64,000 nt of DNA from Fragilaria crotonensis (taxonomy: Eukaryota; Bacillariophyta; Fragilariophyceae; Fragilariales; Fragilariaceae), in the NCBI GenBank assembly GCA_022925895.1, contig JAKSYS010000087.1:62001-126000 (forward strand), written 5' to 3'. The notes beneath the pieces were generated by a model, which did not search any database, was not told the origin of the DNA, and saw only the letters and a program-made list of their open reading frames with translations. Position 1 is the first letter of the stretch. Each line of letters opens with the position of its first letter. Both the position numbers and the translations under genes were made by a program. Below, piece after piece: positions 20,657 to 31,503 of this stretch.

Positions 20657-22286
20657 ATGCCAGAACATGCAAATTCTGAAGAGGTTAATGCAGGCAAAGA
20701 TGCCAATCCTGTCCAAGATGTAGCGCAAGGATCATCACCCACTGGGGATAGTCCCTTCATCCCTTCGAGCCTTCCAGGTCTTCTCGTGGCAACTTTATCC
20801 TTTGCAAAGTCTACTACGATGTTCCTTGCTTCATTATTGTTGGGGCTCTTTTCTTGGATTGCTCCTCTTTTTCCGGTTGGCATATTATTTAAGTGCTTTA
20901 TTGCTTTTCAGATTCTCAGCAGCTTCTGGCGTTTTTTGCTCGCCGGCGGGGAAAGCGGCACAACAGATCTACCTGGCATTTCTGGAGTTGAACAGCATTT
21001 CAAATTTGAGCAGATCGGATACGCCTATGGTGCAGGATTTCCATCATTGATCACTGCTCCCCCCGCCTTCATCGTTAACGAACACGAGTCACTTGAACGA
21101 TGAGCCCACACTCGATTTTGGACGTGGATACTACAGTAAGGACGCTGCAGCTCTTTTCAACGCAATCAGGAACATTTTACCCTATATACCACCCCTCAGG
21201 CGACAAGATAATGACATCGCAAGTGGGAAAGTGAATGACACAGATGACGTCGTCACAAACACAGAAGCCCCAATTGATACTTGCACTCTAGAGAAAGAGT
21301 CAGTTCCATCCCAACAGAAGGAGACATTGTTGAACGGCAATGACGATAGTGAAGTATCCGTCGCTGACGGTGACACCGAAACGTTCGACACTCACCAGCG
21401 CAAACCTGGAATTGTCGTCGTACTGAACCTCCGCCTTGGTACTTCACCGTCGAAAGACGGTGCGACATCTTTTGTTCGAGATGCGGTGACATTTCTGATC
21501 GGCGTGCATCGAGACCGCCAGTTTGGCAAGAACAATATGCCACAAAGGTTTGAAGTGATCATTCGGCTCCAATCAAGAGGCGGCGATTTCTCTCAGTACG
21601 GCCTTCTTGCTGAACAGTTGCGTCGATTGCGCAAGGAAAATGGAATCACGCTCACAGTATGTTGCGACGAGGCAGCCCTTAGCGGAGGGTACTTGCTTGC
21701 AGCCACAGCCTCCCCTGGGCAGCTTTTTGCTACGCCATTTGCATCTATTGGTTCAATCGGTGTCATTGCGAAAGAAATCATTAACTTTCGGCCGGTTCTC
21801 GAGCGGCTAGGAATACAGCATTTCCGACTTCATTCGGGTCTCGCCAAAGAGCCAATTGGCTGGTTTGGTGAAGTGAGAAAGGAACAGATTGAAACGATGC
21901 AACGACGCCTGGATTCCTCGCACAACGCATTTCGTCAACATGTGGAGACTTTGAGGGGTGATTTGATCAAGGATTACGATGAGGCTACAAACGGTAACTA
22001 TTGGACCGGAATTACGGCCCTTGAACTTGGCCTTGTAGACCGCTTGGTAACGTCAGATGAGTATATTGATGACAGGGTAAGAAGTGGTGACAGAGTCGTC
22101 AAGCTTGACAAGCGCAAGGAGGTGGGGCTTGTGAGAGGATTGTTTGGATGGGAAGGGGCGGATGGGTTCTCGGCCGTGGAGTCTGCGTCGTCCAGCCAGC
22201 ATGGGCGATTGTTCCTCGTTTACACCCTCGAAAACCTGAGCTACTTAATCGCGGCCACAGCAGACTTCGTCGCGACCCTTGCTTAG
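20657..22286 (+). CDS. Signal peptide peptidase, SohB-like (peptidase S49)
   Basis: A membrane-anchored serine protease of family S49. The first frame (ATG 20657) gives an acidic head and a hydrophobic region of two closely spaced segments (about residues 45-95, for example TTMFLASLLLGLFSWIAPLF). A second frame from about 21093 gives the protease domain: VVLNLRLG, RLQSRGGDFSQYGLLAEQLRRL, CDEAALSGGYLLAA with the nucleophilic Ser, FASIGSIGVIAKEI, then SGLAKEPIGWFGEV with the catalytic Lys, and NYWTGITALELGLVDRLVTSDE. The halves need joining between about 20987 and 21105. An intron 20987-21104 (118 nt, GT...AG, phase 0) fits the frame and gives 503 aa, but its donor GTTGAA is poor. In SohB the domain faces the extracytoplasmic side; here an organelle or secretory membrane is likely. 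Confidence 0.85.
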
Positions 22287-23474
22287 CCCCAGTCGTAGGC
22301 CTCCGAGCAATAAATACTATATACCTACATTTATCTGAAAATGGCACGGTACCTGCTCTAGGTAGTGAAAAACAATTGAATGAGTCCCTGCAAGGTGCGG
22401 TAGTTTCTTTCAAACTCAGATTTGTTCTCGTAGCTACTTAACACCAAGTCGAGGTGCCTAGCCGGAGATTACCCCACCTTCCCTGGAGGTAAAGCATGAT
22501 CTCTTTTGGACCACGTTTGCTCTAGTCATGGATCGTAATACCTACTCTACTACTCTAGTAATAGAAATAATCAGTTTGATTCGTGTGCTCTAACTAGAGT
22601 AGTGAAGTCTATCGTACAGTACTCTCTACTACAGTACCAGTCGAGGTAGCAGTAGTCGTACTCGTACTCGTACCGCCGCCAATACCGGTAGACCGGTAGT
22701 AGTACTCCAGTAAATCGTATCCCATGAAGAAGAAAATGAAACGTGCACCTTTCTACAGTATGTCATACTGCTCCAATATTTGACATATGCTGTAGAGATT
22801 CACTAAATACCAGTCGCTGCAAAACAAAAACCCGTCACCGCAACAACAACCATAATCCATAATACAACACACATTCATATCCTCTATCATACTATATTAT
22901 AAATTAATTGTGTGCGTGCGTGTGTCAGTCCGTCCGTCTGTTACGGAGTATGACCACTCTGGGGTACTGGATCAAATGTTGCACTGTTACGTGGATTACA
23001 TGTACTACAGGTCTACAGTACATAAACGGACGGTAATTTATGTTGAAACGACAGTGTGTTACGTTACTGAACTACAATACTGTACGAATTCAAAGTTACT
23101 GGATGGAATACTCATTGAATTTGCTGTGAACAGGTTGCTTGACAAATGCTACTGTAAAATATACCGTGCGATGAACTGCAATACTGGGGCATGATAAGTA
23201 CCAGGTACCTGGTACTGTACTTCATGAAGTTTCCTACGTTGGTACCATGGTACTGCATACTGTAGGGGAAAAAAGTAGTGGTACGGAGTACGACCAGGTT
23301 GGGGGTACTGTACGTCCAGTTTCCTGTTTCCTGTAGACACGTAGACACTCTCCGATCAAATGTGAGGCACCCACTACTAGTAGTATATAATATAAAACTC
23401 ATTACTGTCACATCGTTGAATTGGGAGCACACGAGCGACTGTGTTTCCCTGTTGATCCTCGTTGCATCGCAAGT
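22287..23474. other. Intergenic, no gene seen
   Basis: About 1.2 kb rich in GTAC palindromes, for example AAGTACCAGG/CCTGGTACTG at 23200-23219. A TATATAATATAAA run at about 23384-23396 lies about 80 bp before the glycosyltransferase start and may be its TATA region. Confidence 0.5.
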
Positions 23475-24767
23475 ATGGTACGGCTTTCAGTCCGCCACAC
23501 CAATGTAATGGCGTTGGCGATATTGGCGTCCATCGGCGCTGTTAGTCTGCTGAATGTCTCATCTTCCGTGAACGTTGGTCGCAGTCTCATTCATGAAGCA
23601 GCACTTGAGGTGAGATGCGCAACAAATTCGACTCGGATTACCAGAGTCACGAAAGCGTACCCTACCTTGGAGGTCGATGCTGTCTACGCAGCCCGAACTC
23701 TTGGAGTCTTTCAAGTTTACCTGGATATATTCGCAAAAGCCAAGAAACTGGCTACCGATGATTTTCCCAGTATCAATTTTCGAGGACAGCGAGGGGTACT
23801 TATCGGACCAATAGCTGGAAAGTTTCTACACACTACGAAGGCACTACAGAATGCGAGACGTATTCGATCAATTCTAGCCTACAACAGTACTGTCAAAATC
23901 GCAATCATGCTCTCCAGTGAGCTCAAATCAAGTCTTGATAATTGCCCTTCAAATTCCGATCCCGAAAATGCGGATACATGTCGAATGTGGAATGGTGGAG
24001 CCCTTTTCGATGACGTGATAGTCATGCAAGAAGATATACCGTACAAATCCAATGAAGCCACTGCATTCGATTCTGCCAGCATTTCTGGCAAGTATTGGAT
24101 GCAGGCGTTGTCAGGTTACCTGCTGGCACCGTACGTTGAGACCCTTTTTCTGGATTCTGATGCACGTCCATGTCCAGGTTTCGAAAAACTCTTTTCATTT
24201 CTGCATCCATTTACTGATAAATTATGGGCACTACCACTGACCAAAACTGTAGATTTGGCCGTGGGGCTCGATCAGTACAGGGATTCAGGCTTCCCTGGCA
24301 CACACTACTGGTGTCCTGGTGATGCGCGCGTGTTGAGTGATTTTGCTCAATATGCGGAGCGGAACACAGGAACTGTTTTATTGAACTTTCATTCGATCTT
24401 GACTCGTCAATTTGCACACTTTGTACCCTTGGTCGCTGAGCACATTTACAACAACGTGGCTACACCCATCAAGTCCGTTACCAACGATCAAGTTCCATTC
24501 CTCGTCGCAGTCTATTTGTTTCGCCGCCTGGAACCTGAATTTAACGAACAGATCTTGCCACTTCACGCGTCGTGTCGGACCTACGCAGGTGTTGAGTCTA
24601 CCGGCATTGACGGTGACCAGAATGGCATGTTTCCCATTATGGAATACGGAGATCGTTGTCGGGCATGCTCTTGCACTCCATGTCTCATAACTCATGGTAC
24701 AGCAATTACGATTGAAGGCGGAAAGATGGGATGGGAAGACGATTTTGAGTTTTCACATTCATGGTAA
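23475..24767 (+). CDS. Type II membrane glycosyltransferase-like protein (DxD)
   Basis: A 430-aa protein. The ATG at 23475 is the first true start; the frame is open slightly upstream but without ATG. Residues 9-31 (NVMALAILASIGAVSLLN) form an N-terminal signal anchor, fitting a Golgi type II enzyme. A GT-A-like core follows: a nucleotide-side strand (NSTVKIAIMLSSEL), then YMQ-like KYWMQALSGYLLAPYVETLFLDSDARPC. In that segment DSD is the metal-binding DxD preceded by a hydrophobic strand, as in mannosyl- and galactosyltransferases. The later NTGTVLLNFHS resembles the acceptor-site strand. Cysteines cluster near the C-terminus (CRACSCTPC). It probably transfers a sugar from a nucleotide sugar to secretory glycans. 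Donor and family cannot be told from the sequence. Confidence 0.7.
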   Translation: MVRLSVRHTNVMALAILASIGAVSLLNVSSSVNVGRSLIHEAALEVRCATNSTRITRVTKAYPTLEVDAVYAARTLGVFQVYLDIFAKAKKLATDDFPSINFRGQRGVLIGPIAGKFLHTTKALQNARRIRSILAYNSTVKIAIMLSSELKSSLDNCPSNSDPENADTCRMWNGGALFDDVIVMQEDIPYKSNEATAFDSASISGKYWMQALSGYLLAPYVETLFLDSDARPCPGFEKLFSFLHPFTDKLWALPLTKTVDLAVGLDQYRDSGFPGTHYWCPGDARVLSDFAQYAERNTGTVLLNFHSILTRQFAHFVPLVAEHIYNNVATPIKSVTNDQVPFLVAVYLFRRLEPEFNEQILPLHASCRTYAGVESTGIDGDQNGMFPIMEYGDRCRACSCTPCLITHGTAITIEGGKMGWEDDFEFSHSW

Positions 24768-24768
24768 A

Positions 24769-25077
24769 TTAGTGGTTCAGTGATCCATTTGAATGACTTG
24801 CGATCGAAGAGCAGACGGCGACAGGAGAGTTTTGAGCAATCTTGATACTTGCAATCTTCTGCGTGAATCGACTGAAGAATATTATGCCGTGTCTTAATGG
24901 CAAGTGCCTTCCGATGATGAGTAGGTGTACGTCTGAGGACGAAGCCGATGCCAAGGCTGTGTCCACCTTCTCATTTTGCAACTGTGCTGTAACGAATGCA
25001 CCGCACAGATCGACATGAAACTTTTCACTGCCAGGCTTTCGACCCATTCCATGGTGGCAGTGGCCGATGATAATCAT
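24769..25077 (-). CDS. Small hypothetical ORF
   Basis: A 102-aa frame on the same strand as and 93 bp downstream of the Sen-like gene, with its stop touching the convergent glycosyltransferase stop. The N-terminal MIIIGHCHHGMGRKPG and the central VHLLIIGRHLPLRHGIIFF are not matched to any family I know. It could be a real short gene, a 3' exon of the neighbour, or chance. Confidence 0.25.
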   Translation of the reverse strand: MIIIGHCHHGMGRKPGSEKFHVDLCGAFVTAQLQNEKVDTALASASSSDVHLLIIGRHLPLRHGIIFFSRFTQKIASIKIAQNSPVAVCSSIASHSNGSLNH

Positions 25078-25170
25078 GTCAGTCTCTCAGCGCGTTGAAG
25101 AGGCTTACGCATGCGCCTCGAAATTAGTAGGCGACTACAGTAGTAGCATCTCCCGGGTTTTGTCTGTTAT

Positions 25171-25617
25171 TCAAACCGTCACATTCCCTTGCTTTTTGTC
25201 GTTACTCTCAGTGGCAACCTTCACCTTCTTCCTTTGCTCGCCCACCTGTTTCAATGCGTGCTTTTGTCGAAAAGGCGCATGTTCGGTTGCCATCATCAGT
25301 TCCTCAACAACGAAAGCGTCCTCCTCCGTTTCTCGAATGTGAGCTATAATCAGCGTCTTGTGTAAATCAGGCATGGACCGGACCAGCGTTTGCATCGTCC
25401 TCCAATCCATTCTCTCATCCACCAAGTGAACGCAAAAGTCCGAATGTACGCGATCTGGATCATCCGCGTACAGAACTAATTCGCATCCAAACTGCAATCC
25501 TGAATGAACTCGATATCCCTTCGTTTCAAAGTGCTTGCGAAGAATTTGAATGCGCTCTTCCCATGACATGCCCTCTAAACGTGTGAGCGTCGTTGTCGAT
25601 TCAGCAGATGATGCCAT
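25171..25617 (-). CDS. tRNA-splicing endonuclease catalytic-type subunit (Sen2/Sen34-like)
   Basis: A 148-aa single-domain protein of the tRNA intron endonuclease family, which cuts pre-tRNA at intron borders. The fold signature is clear: KGYRVHSGLQFGCELVLY, then ADDPDRVHSDFCVHLVDE, then the helix ending in HKTLIIAHI. The three catalytic residues are present as Y50, H58 and K87, with the usual Y..DP...HS spacing. Eukaryotic Sen2 and Sen34 are usually longer, with an N-terminal domain. This protein is short like archaeal subunits or Sen15, but Sen15 lacks the triad. The Lys-rich tail may bind RNA or direct nuclear import. The start is the first ATG; the upstream sequence is not coding. Confidence 0.82.
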   Translation of the reverse strand: MASSAESTTTLTRLEGMSWEERIQILRKHFETKGYRVHSGLQFGCELVLYADDPDRVHSDFCVHLVDERMDWRTMQTLVRSMPDLHKTLIIAHIRETEEDAFVVEELMMATEHAPFRQKHALKQVGEQRKKVKVATESNDKKQGNVTV

Positions 25618-26209
25618 CTGCCCTCAAGTTTAAGTTGGAGATGCGTGTTGCTTTGTGCTATTCCAGCTCTCCAGGACTCGATGGCGCAATGACAACTCTC
25701 CTCCATATATGTGGGTCCTAAAACCTAAAATACGGTGCTTGTATGCTGTGTACTCGGAGTACGTATTTTAGTGCGTAAGTATTGTAGCACACTGTACTAG
25801 TACTATAGTACTGTAGTACTGTGTATTCCAGCACTGTAGTAATCAATTGAACTTCGTCATTTAAGTTCTCGGAGTGCACCCCGATACAGAAAATTGAAAG
25901 TATCCCCTTGAATTGTTGTGGGCTTGTTAGCTTACTCGACAAGCGAAGCCGATCACGAGATTTAAACGCAATCAAGCTGCTAGTTCCTTTAGGCCTACTA
26001 GCTAGCGAAGGAAGACCATCACTCGATGTGACTCATGACTCTATTGCATGAGTAACAACCATCCGGCGACATTTTCGCAAAGCGGACCTGCACACAGTCA
26101 ATAACATGCGTACCCAAGATAGAGTTCCCTTCTTGGACTATATCTTCCTCCAAGAACTGCTGCAGCACCCGGTCTCGGTTCTGTCAATGCCGAAAATCAC
26201 TTTTCGTCC
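25618..26209. other. Intergenic, no gene seen
   Basis: Upstream of the Sen-like gene. It contains TACTCGGAGTA at 25751-25761 inside a longer GTAC-rich palindromic tract (25745-25830). Confidence 0.5.
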
Positions 26210-27346
26210 TCATTCATTTTCTGGATAAATGATGACGCATCGCACCTCAATACTTTCTCTAGGAGGAGCATCGTCGGAGGAACTAGGGTCGACAAATGCT
26301 GAATGGACAGCAAAGGTGCTTAGAAAGTCTTGGAGTGGTTGATCCTTCGCAAGATTGCCAAATGAATCCCATTGTTTCAAGAGAATTGCTTCTTGGTGCG
26401 TCATTTCGGGAAAGTAAAACCATCGTTGTTCGGGGTGGTTGACCGCCAAGTAGTTCTCCCCTACGCGATCTGCGTAGTGGATAGAAAATGTACGAAGGCT
26501 ATCCACTGCCGTAAGTTGTGCGTCCATGCATGCCAGGGGTCGTTGCAGGACGGGCGATTGACGGTTAATATTCCTCCAGACATTGGCCATCGCGAAACGT
26601 CGCCGTCCACGGAGGACTTGCTCCACTTGCTTAGGATCTAGCAACGTCTCACCTTCCTTTAGGAATTGACGATGCACATCATTTTTCTTCGGAGGCTGAG
26701 CCAGCTGTTCCAGTCTTTTTGGGGCCGAGACGACAGTGTAATCAGCGTGAACAACACACAAAGGGTCTTGAACGAGGGCACCATTTCCATTTTCCAAAGT
26801 TCGCCTGGCACCATTACTTCTCACGTTGTGATCAAAAGCGAATACCTGGACATCCTCGCCGAGATGTTTCCGTACCAGGTCACAACAAATCGGGTAGTAT
26901 TGATCTACTACATCCCTCATGTTGTAGAAATCAATTTCATCTGGAATGTCCGACGCGACGAGCTGGAACCCGTTCTGTTCCAGGGTAAGATTCTGTAAAC
27001 GACCATTGTGCACCAGAACATCGGCCTTATCCCATGTAACATCCTCAACAGGACCATCCACTCCGCTCTCATCTCGTCGAATAAATGGCGCAGTGGTCTC
27101 CGGAGTGATAAATGTCATTGAGGTTGGAACGTGTACAATCTCTCCTGCTGGGTTGCGCTCAATCTGAGGGTTGTTAGAGGACTTCATTTCAGGCCGGAGA
27201 GATATTATGCTCTTCGACGACGTTGATAGGCAGCTACTAGTACCGAGAATTAGGGCCCAATGAGGTCGGAACGACACCATGGTGAAAAAAGGAACAAAAA
27301 CGAACAGTCTGCGCTGGAATCTGTGAAACCATTGATCTTCACGCAT
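26210..27346 (-). CDS. CmcJ/AsaB-like Fe(II)/2-oxoglutarate oxygenase
   Basis: A 378-aa protein of the CmcJ/AsaB/GA4-desaturase-like family, known mostly from fungal and bacterial secondary-metabolite clusters. The diagnostic blocks appear in order: FDHNVRSNG, CVVHADYTVVSAP (His-x-Asp metal ligands), RRRFAMANVWRNINRQSPVLQRPLACMDAQ, GENYLAVNHPEQRWFYFPEMTHQEAILLKQWDSF, then FAVHSAFVDPSSSDDAPPRESIEVRCVIIYP, which holds the second His ligand and the Arg that grips 2-oxoglutarate. The N-terminal 25-50 residues are hydrophobic and Ser-rich (LFVFVPFFTMVSF, then LILGTSSCLSTSSKS), perhaps an organelle signal. An alternative start is the Met at residue 23. No biosynthetic partners flank it, so the substrate is unknown. 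Confidence 0.85.
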   Translation of the reverse strand: MREDQWFHRFQRRLFVFVPFFTMVSFRPHWALILGTSSCLSTSSKSIISLRPEMKSSNNPQIERNPAGEIVHVPTSMTFITPETTAPFIRRDESGVDGPVEDVTWDKADVLVHNGRLQNLTLEQNGFQLVASDIPDEIDFYNMRDVVDQYYPICCDLVRKHLGEDVQVFAFDHNVRSNGARRTLENGNGALVQDPLCVVHADYTVVSAPKRLEQLAQPPKKNDVHRQFLKEGETLLDPKQVEQVLRGRRRFAMANVWRNINRQSPVLQRPLACMDAQLTAVDSLRTFSIHYADRVGENYLAVNHPEQRWFYFPEMTHQEAILLKQWDSFGNLAKDQPLQDFLSTFAVHSAFVDPSSSDDAPPRESIEVRCVIIYPENE

Positions 27347-28082
27347 GGAGATCAGATAGGAATCCTGTGAATGACGTCAACCCGTATGCGTATGATGTAG
27401 CTGATACGTCATCCTCGGAGTATTTGTACCAATCATATTGTAGGACTGTACCTTTGTGCGTCAAACGCATCATGTACACTCTGAGTACACTGCAGTCTGC
27501 AGAACTGTAGACCATAGACCATAGACCAGCACAAAAAGGGAGTGATGTCCACTACTACTAATACATAAATGGGTCTGTATCTTACTGCAGTCAACGACTA
27601 TTGTACCATCGTTGAACAGGACCAGATGTAAGTTAAGGAAGTTAAAGAAGTTTCTATGGAGCATCAAGCTAGAGTGGCATACAGCATACACTATTCAAAC
27701 ATCGAACTACTTGTACTCTTCCGGTGATACAAGTACTCTCATCATCTGATGCGGGGTCACTGAAGTCTTCTCTACCAATCCTTCAGGACAACTGACCTGC
27801 TGGGCCTGTAGTCGTGCCGTTCAAAAACATGAGTCGCTCAAAGTTTGGGAAAGCACTGCAACTCAAGCCTCAAAGTTGCTCCGATTGAACCCATCCTGGG
27901 CGTCAAACCAGTATAGTCGCACCTGATCATCCATGGTCTGCAACCATGCTGGTGGTGTTGGATCTGCATGTGCACCTTCATCTCAGTTCATGCAGTCTCT
28001 CTAGTGTCTGGTTCGATGTACTCGGAGTAGTTAAGACGAGGCTTGGCTCTTTCACAGTTCCATGTCTCAAAGAGTCGGAACC
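27347..28082. other. Intergenic, no gene seen
   Basis: Between two minus-strand genes. It carries TACTCGGAGTA at 28019-28029, just past the KAE1 stop, and CTCGGAGTA near 27414. No coding signal. Confidence 0.5.
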
Positions 28083-29368
28083 CTAGCTCGTTTCGCGAGC
28101 GACGCTCGGTTTCCGCCATACGACCTTGACTTGGTCAGTTCGGAAGCGCTGAGTACATTGGGTATCCTCCAGCTCTGTCGTGACACCATATTGGAGTGAC
28201 AAGATTCCTGCCTGTGCGATCATGGCACCATTATCAATACAGTACCGATGATCCATCGCACAAAGTGAGCCCCCGCGTGCTTCCACCATATCAGCCATCA
28301 TCTGTTGCAACCTCCTGTTGCAGCCGACACCACCCACAATCAATACTTGATCGTTCCCACAGTGAGCCATGGCACGTTCGGTTGTCTCCACGAGCATAGC
28401 GAAGATTGTTTCTTGCAGTGAAAAGCATAAATCTGCCTTGGTAACCAAACCTTTGTCGAGTTTTGTTTTGGCCTCCTGTTCCATGTACGTCAATATTCCT
28501 GAGAAACTAACATCCATCCCCTTGACTGTATACGGCACATCCAGGAATATACTGCCCTTCTGTGCTTCTTGTTCAATGTTGTATCCCGGAGATGGATCGT
28601 TGGACAGACCAATAACTCTTGCGAAGCGATCTAAACAATTCCCAATAGCAATATCAATACTATACGAATGATTGCAAACAAAGGTGAATTCGTGCCACGA
28701 CAAACGAACACGCTCTCTCGAAAACAGTCAATCATAATACAGCATATAAACTCACGTTTCTCCAAAAATTCGATACCTCTGTTGACTTGAGTATGCCAAT
28801 ACTTGCGTGTTCCCCCCGCTGACATAAAGAATGACAGGATTTGCGGCACCCGTCGCCACCCGTCCCATTTCAATGTGTCCGACGCAGTGATTGACTCCTA
28901 CCAGTGGTATGTCCCAAAGCAAGCTGAGTGTCCGAGCTGCTACTGCACAACTTTGCAATGGACCGCCCATGCCGGGACCCTTGGTAAAGCAAATGCCGAT
29001 AAGAAGAAATCTTGTGGATTGGGAAAGGCCTCTTGAATGGCGGCGCGACAGAGTGCGACAATGTGATTTTGATGGTGGATGGCCGTGTCTCGTGGAAGGA
29101 AACCTTCTCCTGTCGGTGGTACAAAGGTTTTACGAGGGTTGGACAGGATGTGATAGGTTTGGGATGACGGAGAATATTTAAGCACGCCGACACCCACTTT
29201 GTTGGCGGATCCTTCAATTCCCAAAACGATCGTCTCTCCTTTGCTGTTGACGTTGTGCGTTGGAGGAGGGAGTGGCAGGTGGTCCAAAGAGATTGCGGAG
29301 CAAGGGGGGTCTGTTGCAGTTGGATTCATCGTCATTTCATTGCCAGATGCCGGTTGTGGATCTCTCAT
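28083..29368 (-). CDS. KAE1: tRNA N6-adenosine threonylcarbamoyltransferase (KAE1/OSGEP), frame break
   Basis: The catalytic subunit of the KEOPS complex, which puts the t6A modification on A37 of ANN-decoding tRNAs in the cytosol. Exon 1 runs from ATG 29368 ([35 protein letters not shown] with the metal-binding His pair). The frame then changes by one at about 29001-29012, within GATTTCTTCTTA, and continues [55 protein letters not shown]. An intron (28660-28755, 96 nt, GTGAGT...TATAG) separates this from [43 protein letters not shown] and [10 protein letters not shown]. The shift has no possible intron and needs just one added base, giving 396 aa. All active-site blocks are intact. The 35-residue N-terminal extension is unusual but not clearly a targeting signal. 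Confidence 0.92.
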
Positions 29369-29823
29369 CGTTCAAATCCTGATGGTTGTCGTTTGTCGGG
29401 CATGAGCACGGTGGACAAGTACAGTAATAGTACTCCAGTACCATATAAATGTCCTTCTACAGTACCTTGTACCACCCCGTACCTGGTACAAACTGCAGCG
29501 ACTGTATCGACTATCAACTATCTACCGTTTGCCTATGGTGAACTGGTAATCCATAGCCACGGGACGTCAGTAAAATCCTCTACCGGTACAATGTAGGTAC
29601 TGTAGTCGCTATGGTCTTGACTTCTGACTTTTGACAGTAAACAAGTAGAAGAGTTTTCAGAAAAAGTGAAGAACGCTGCGAGATGGACGATTGGAATACA
29701 AATCGACACCATACCAACTGACTCGTGTCATTGTCCATTGACGTGAACTTGTCGTTGTCACTGTTTCGCTAATTCCCGACGCCTGACGCCTGAAATTGGT
29801 GCCTAGTCGGTTGCCGCTGAATC
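29369..29823. promoter_or_regulatory. Divergent upstream region of KAE1 and the GH63-like gene
   Basis: 455 bp between opposed starts. It includes GTAC-rich repeats (29415-29500) and no coding signal. Confidence 0.4.
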
Positions 29824-31481
29824 ATGGCTTCGTCCTATAAGTCGACGGCCATCCTCTCGGACCAAGCGCTACAGCTACTTCTCCTCAATCTTAATCAGGA
29901 CACTTTTAATTACACGGAAAATACAGGCAAGCGAACAATAACAAAGACAGCGACGTGGACGTTTTCCACCCCTTGTTCCTCTGTGTCGACGGTGCAAGAT
30001 TCTACGTCCACTCTTCTGGCTGCCCGTGCTCTTGCCAAAGCTGGGAATGTAACACTGGCATGGGACTCCATCCGTGCGCTATTCTCGGGACAGCGAGACG
30101 ACGGATTTTGCCCAACTATCGGTACTATAACACTGACCAGTTGCATGCACCGGACTTTGCAGAAAATGACGCCCATGAGTACTATATCAAAAACACAACT
30201 ATTCCTGGTCCACGTCTTGGCTCTCAATTGGCATCGCTTCCGTTCCATGCTTCGGTTGTCTTGGATGTCTTCGCATGGAGCGAACAATCGGAAGACGACG
30301 TGCAACTTTTGGTGGATTTGTATACAAATATCTATCGATACCATCAATACATGGTAGAGCAACGACCCCATCTCTGGCACCCTTGGGAATCACTTCGGGA
30401 TGTGCACTCCTGGATTCAGCCGCTTACTAACATTCGAAACCACATGAAGGCGGCTCAATGGAAAATACCATTTGAAGTTCCCGTTCAAGTACTGCACAGT
30501 TACGACTATCATCCTGACGTGTACGGACCATGTGTATATTTGCTGGAGTGTTACGCCAACTCCACCAGGAAGAATGAGACAACAAGCTCATGTCCCCCGC
30601 TGCCTCAATTTTGGTCTGTCGAACATGCTGCCATTTGGATCCAAGCGCATCAGGATTTGTTGGAAATGAGACGCGTCATTCGCGATCGGCACGCGGATTG
30701 GCTCTTGGTCACCATGGATCCCGAATTGCCCACTCAATGGTTGACCAGCGCTCAGGAGCACCTAGAAAGTCTATGGAGTCATGAGCATCGATCATTCCTT
30801 CCGAAACAAGACAATCAATCGGTTGTTGTTGCGGACGCAACTAACTTTGTCGCCCTTTGGACACGCTTGAATGATACCAGTCGCGCTTACGAACTCGCTT
30901 CCAATCTACTGCTTCGAGATTTGTCGGACTTTTCGTTTGATTGTGGAATCCACGCAGTTTGGTCAAGAGGTGGTTGCATGGAGCCATCCTTCATTTCGCC
31001 GCTCTTGAACTATCTCATCTCGACTGGTTTAGACCGTAACGACCTTCATGGCATCAGTTACTTCATTTCGAATGCTACAACCAACAAGCTATTTCCAATC
31101 TCGCATGACGTGGATATCGACTTTCCCTTGGTGGTCCATGCTACGACGGGTCTTCCATTTGCGTACGCGGACGATATTTGTTCATTGCGAAGCACAACAA
31201 CGGCTGCTGTCGTGTACAATCTAGCCACACCCACGCCACCACGAACATATCATCCCGACCCACCGATTCGCAGTTCGGGAGTTATTGTTCTGATTATCGT
31301 GGAATTGATCGTGGCACTGGCAATTGGGGCGTCGTGTCTTTTTCTGAATCTCAAAATGCTGCGAGAGTCATCGAGGCTGGTGAGAGAAGAAGAGGAGAGA
31401 GAAGATGGATTCTTTTCCACAACAGGCAGCTTGGGCGAGCATCGATACGAAGCAGTTGTTAATGATAGTAATGACGAATAA
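29824..31481 (+). CDS. Membrane-anchored six-hairpin glycosidase (GH63/mannosylglycerate-hydrolase-like), frame break
   Basis: An alpha-glycosidase-like protein. Frame 1 gives the N-terminus (ARALAKAGNVTLAWDSIRALFSGQRDDGF). Frame 3 continues LPNYRYYNTDQLHAP, GPRLGSQLASLPFHASVVLDVFAW, LWHPWESLRDVHSWIQPL, DATNFVALWTRLND, AVWSRGGCMEPSFISPLLNYLISTGL. These match the family's HPWESGLDNSP, ALFSGQ..DG and GG..WP..N blocks in order. The break is at TTTT 30116-30119 and one more T restores GF-LPNYRYYN and a 552-aa protein. A single transmembrane helix near the C-terminus (VIVLIIVELIVALAIGASCLFL) and an acidic cytosolic tail suggest a lumenal or extracellular catalytic domain. N-glycan glucose trimming or scavenging of compatible solutes are both possible. 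No N-terminal signal peptide is evident, which is odd for this topology. Confidence 0.72.
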
Positions 31482-31503
31482 CTAAAAGGCTTATTGGCAG
31501 CCA

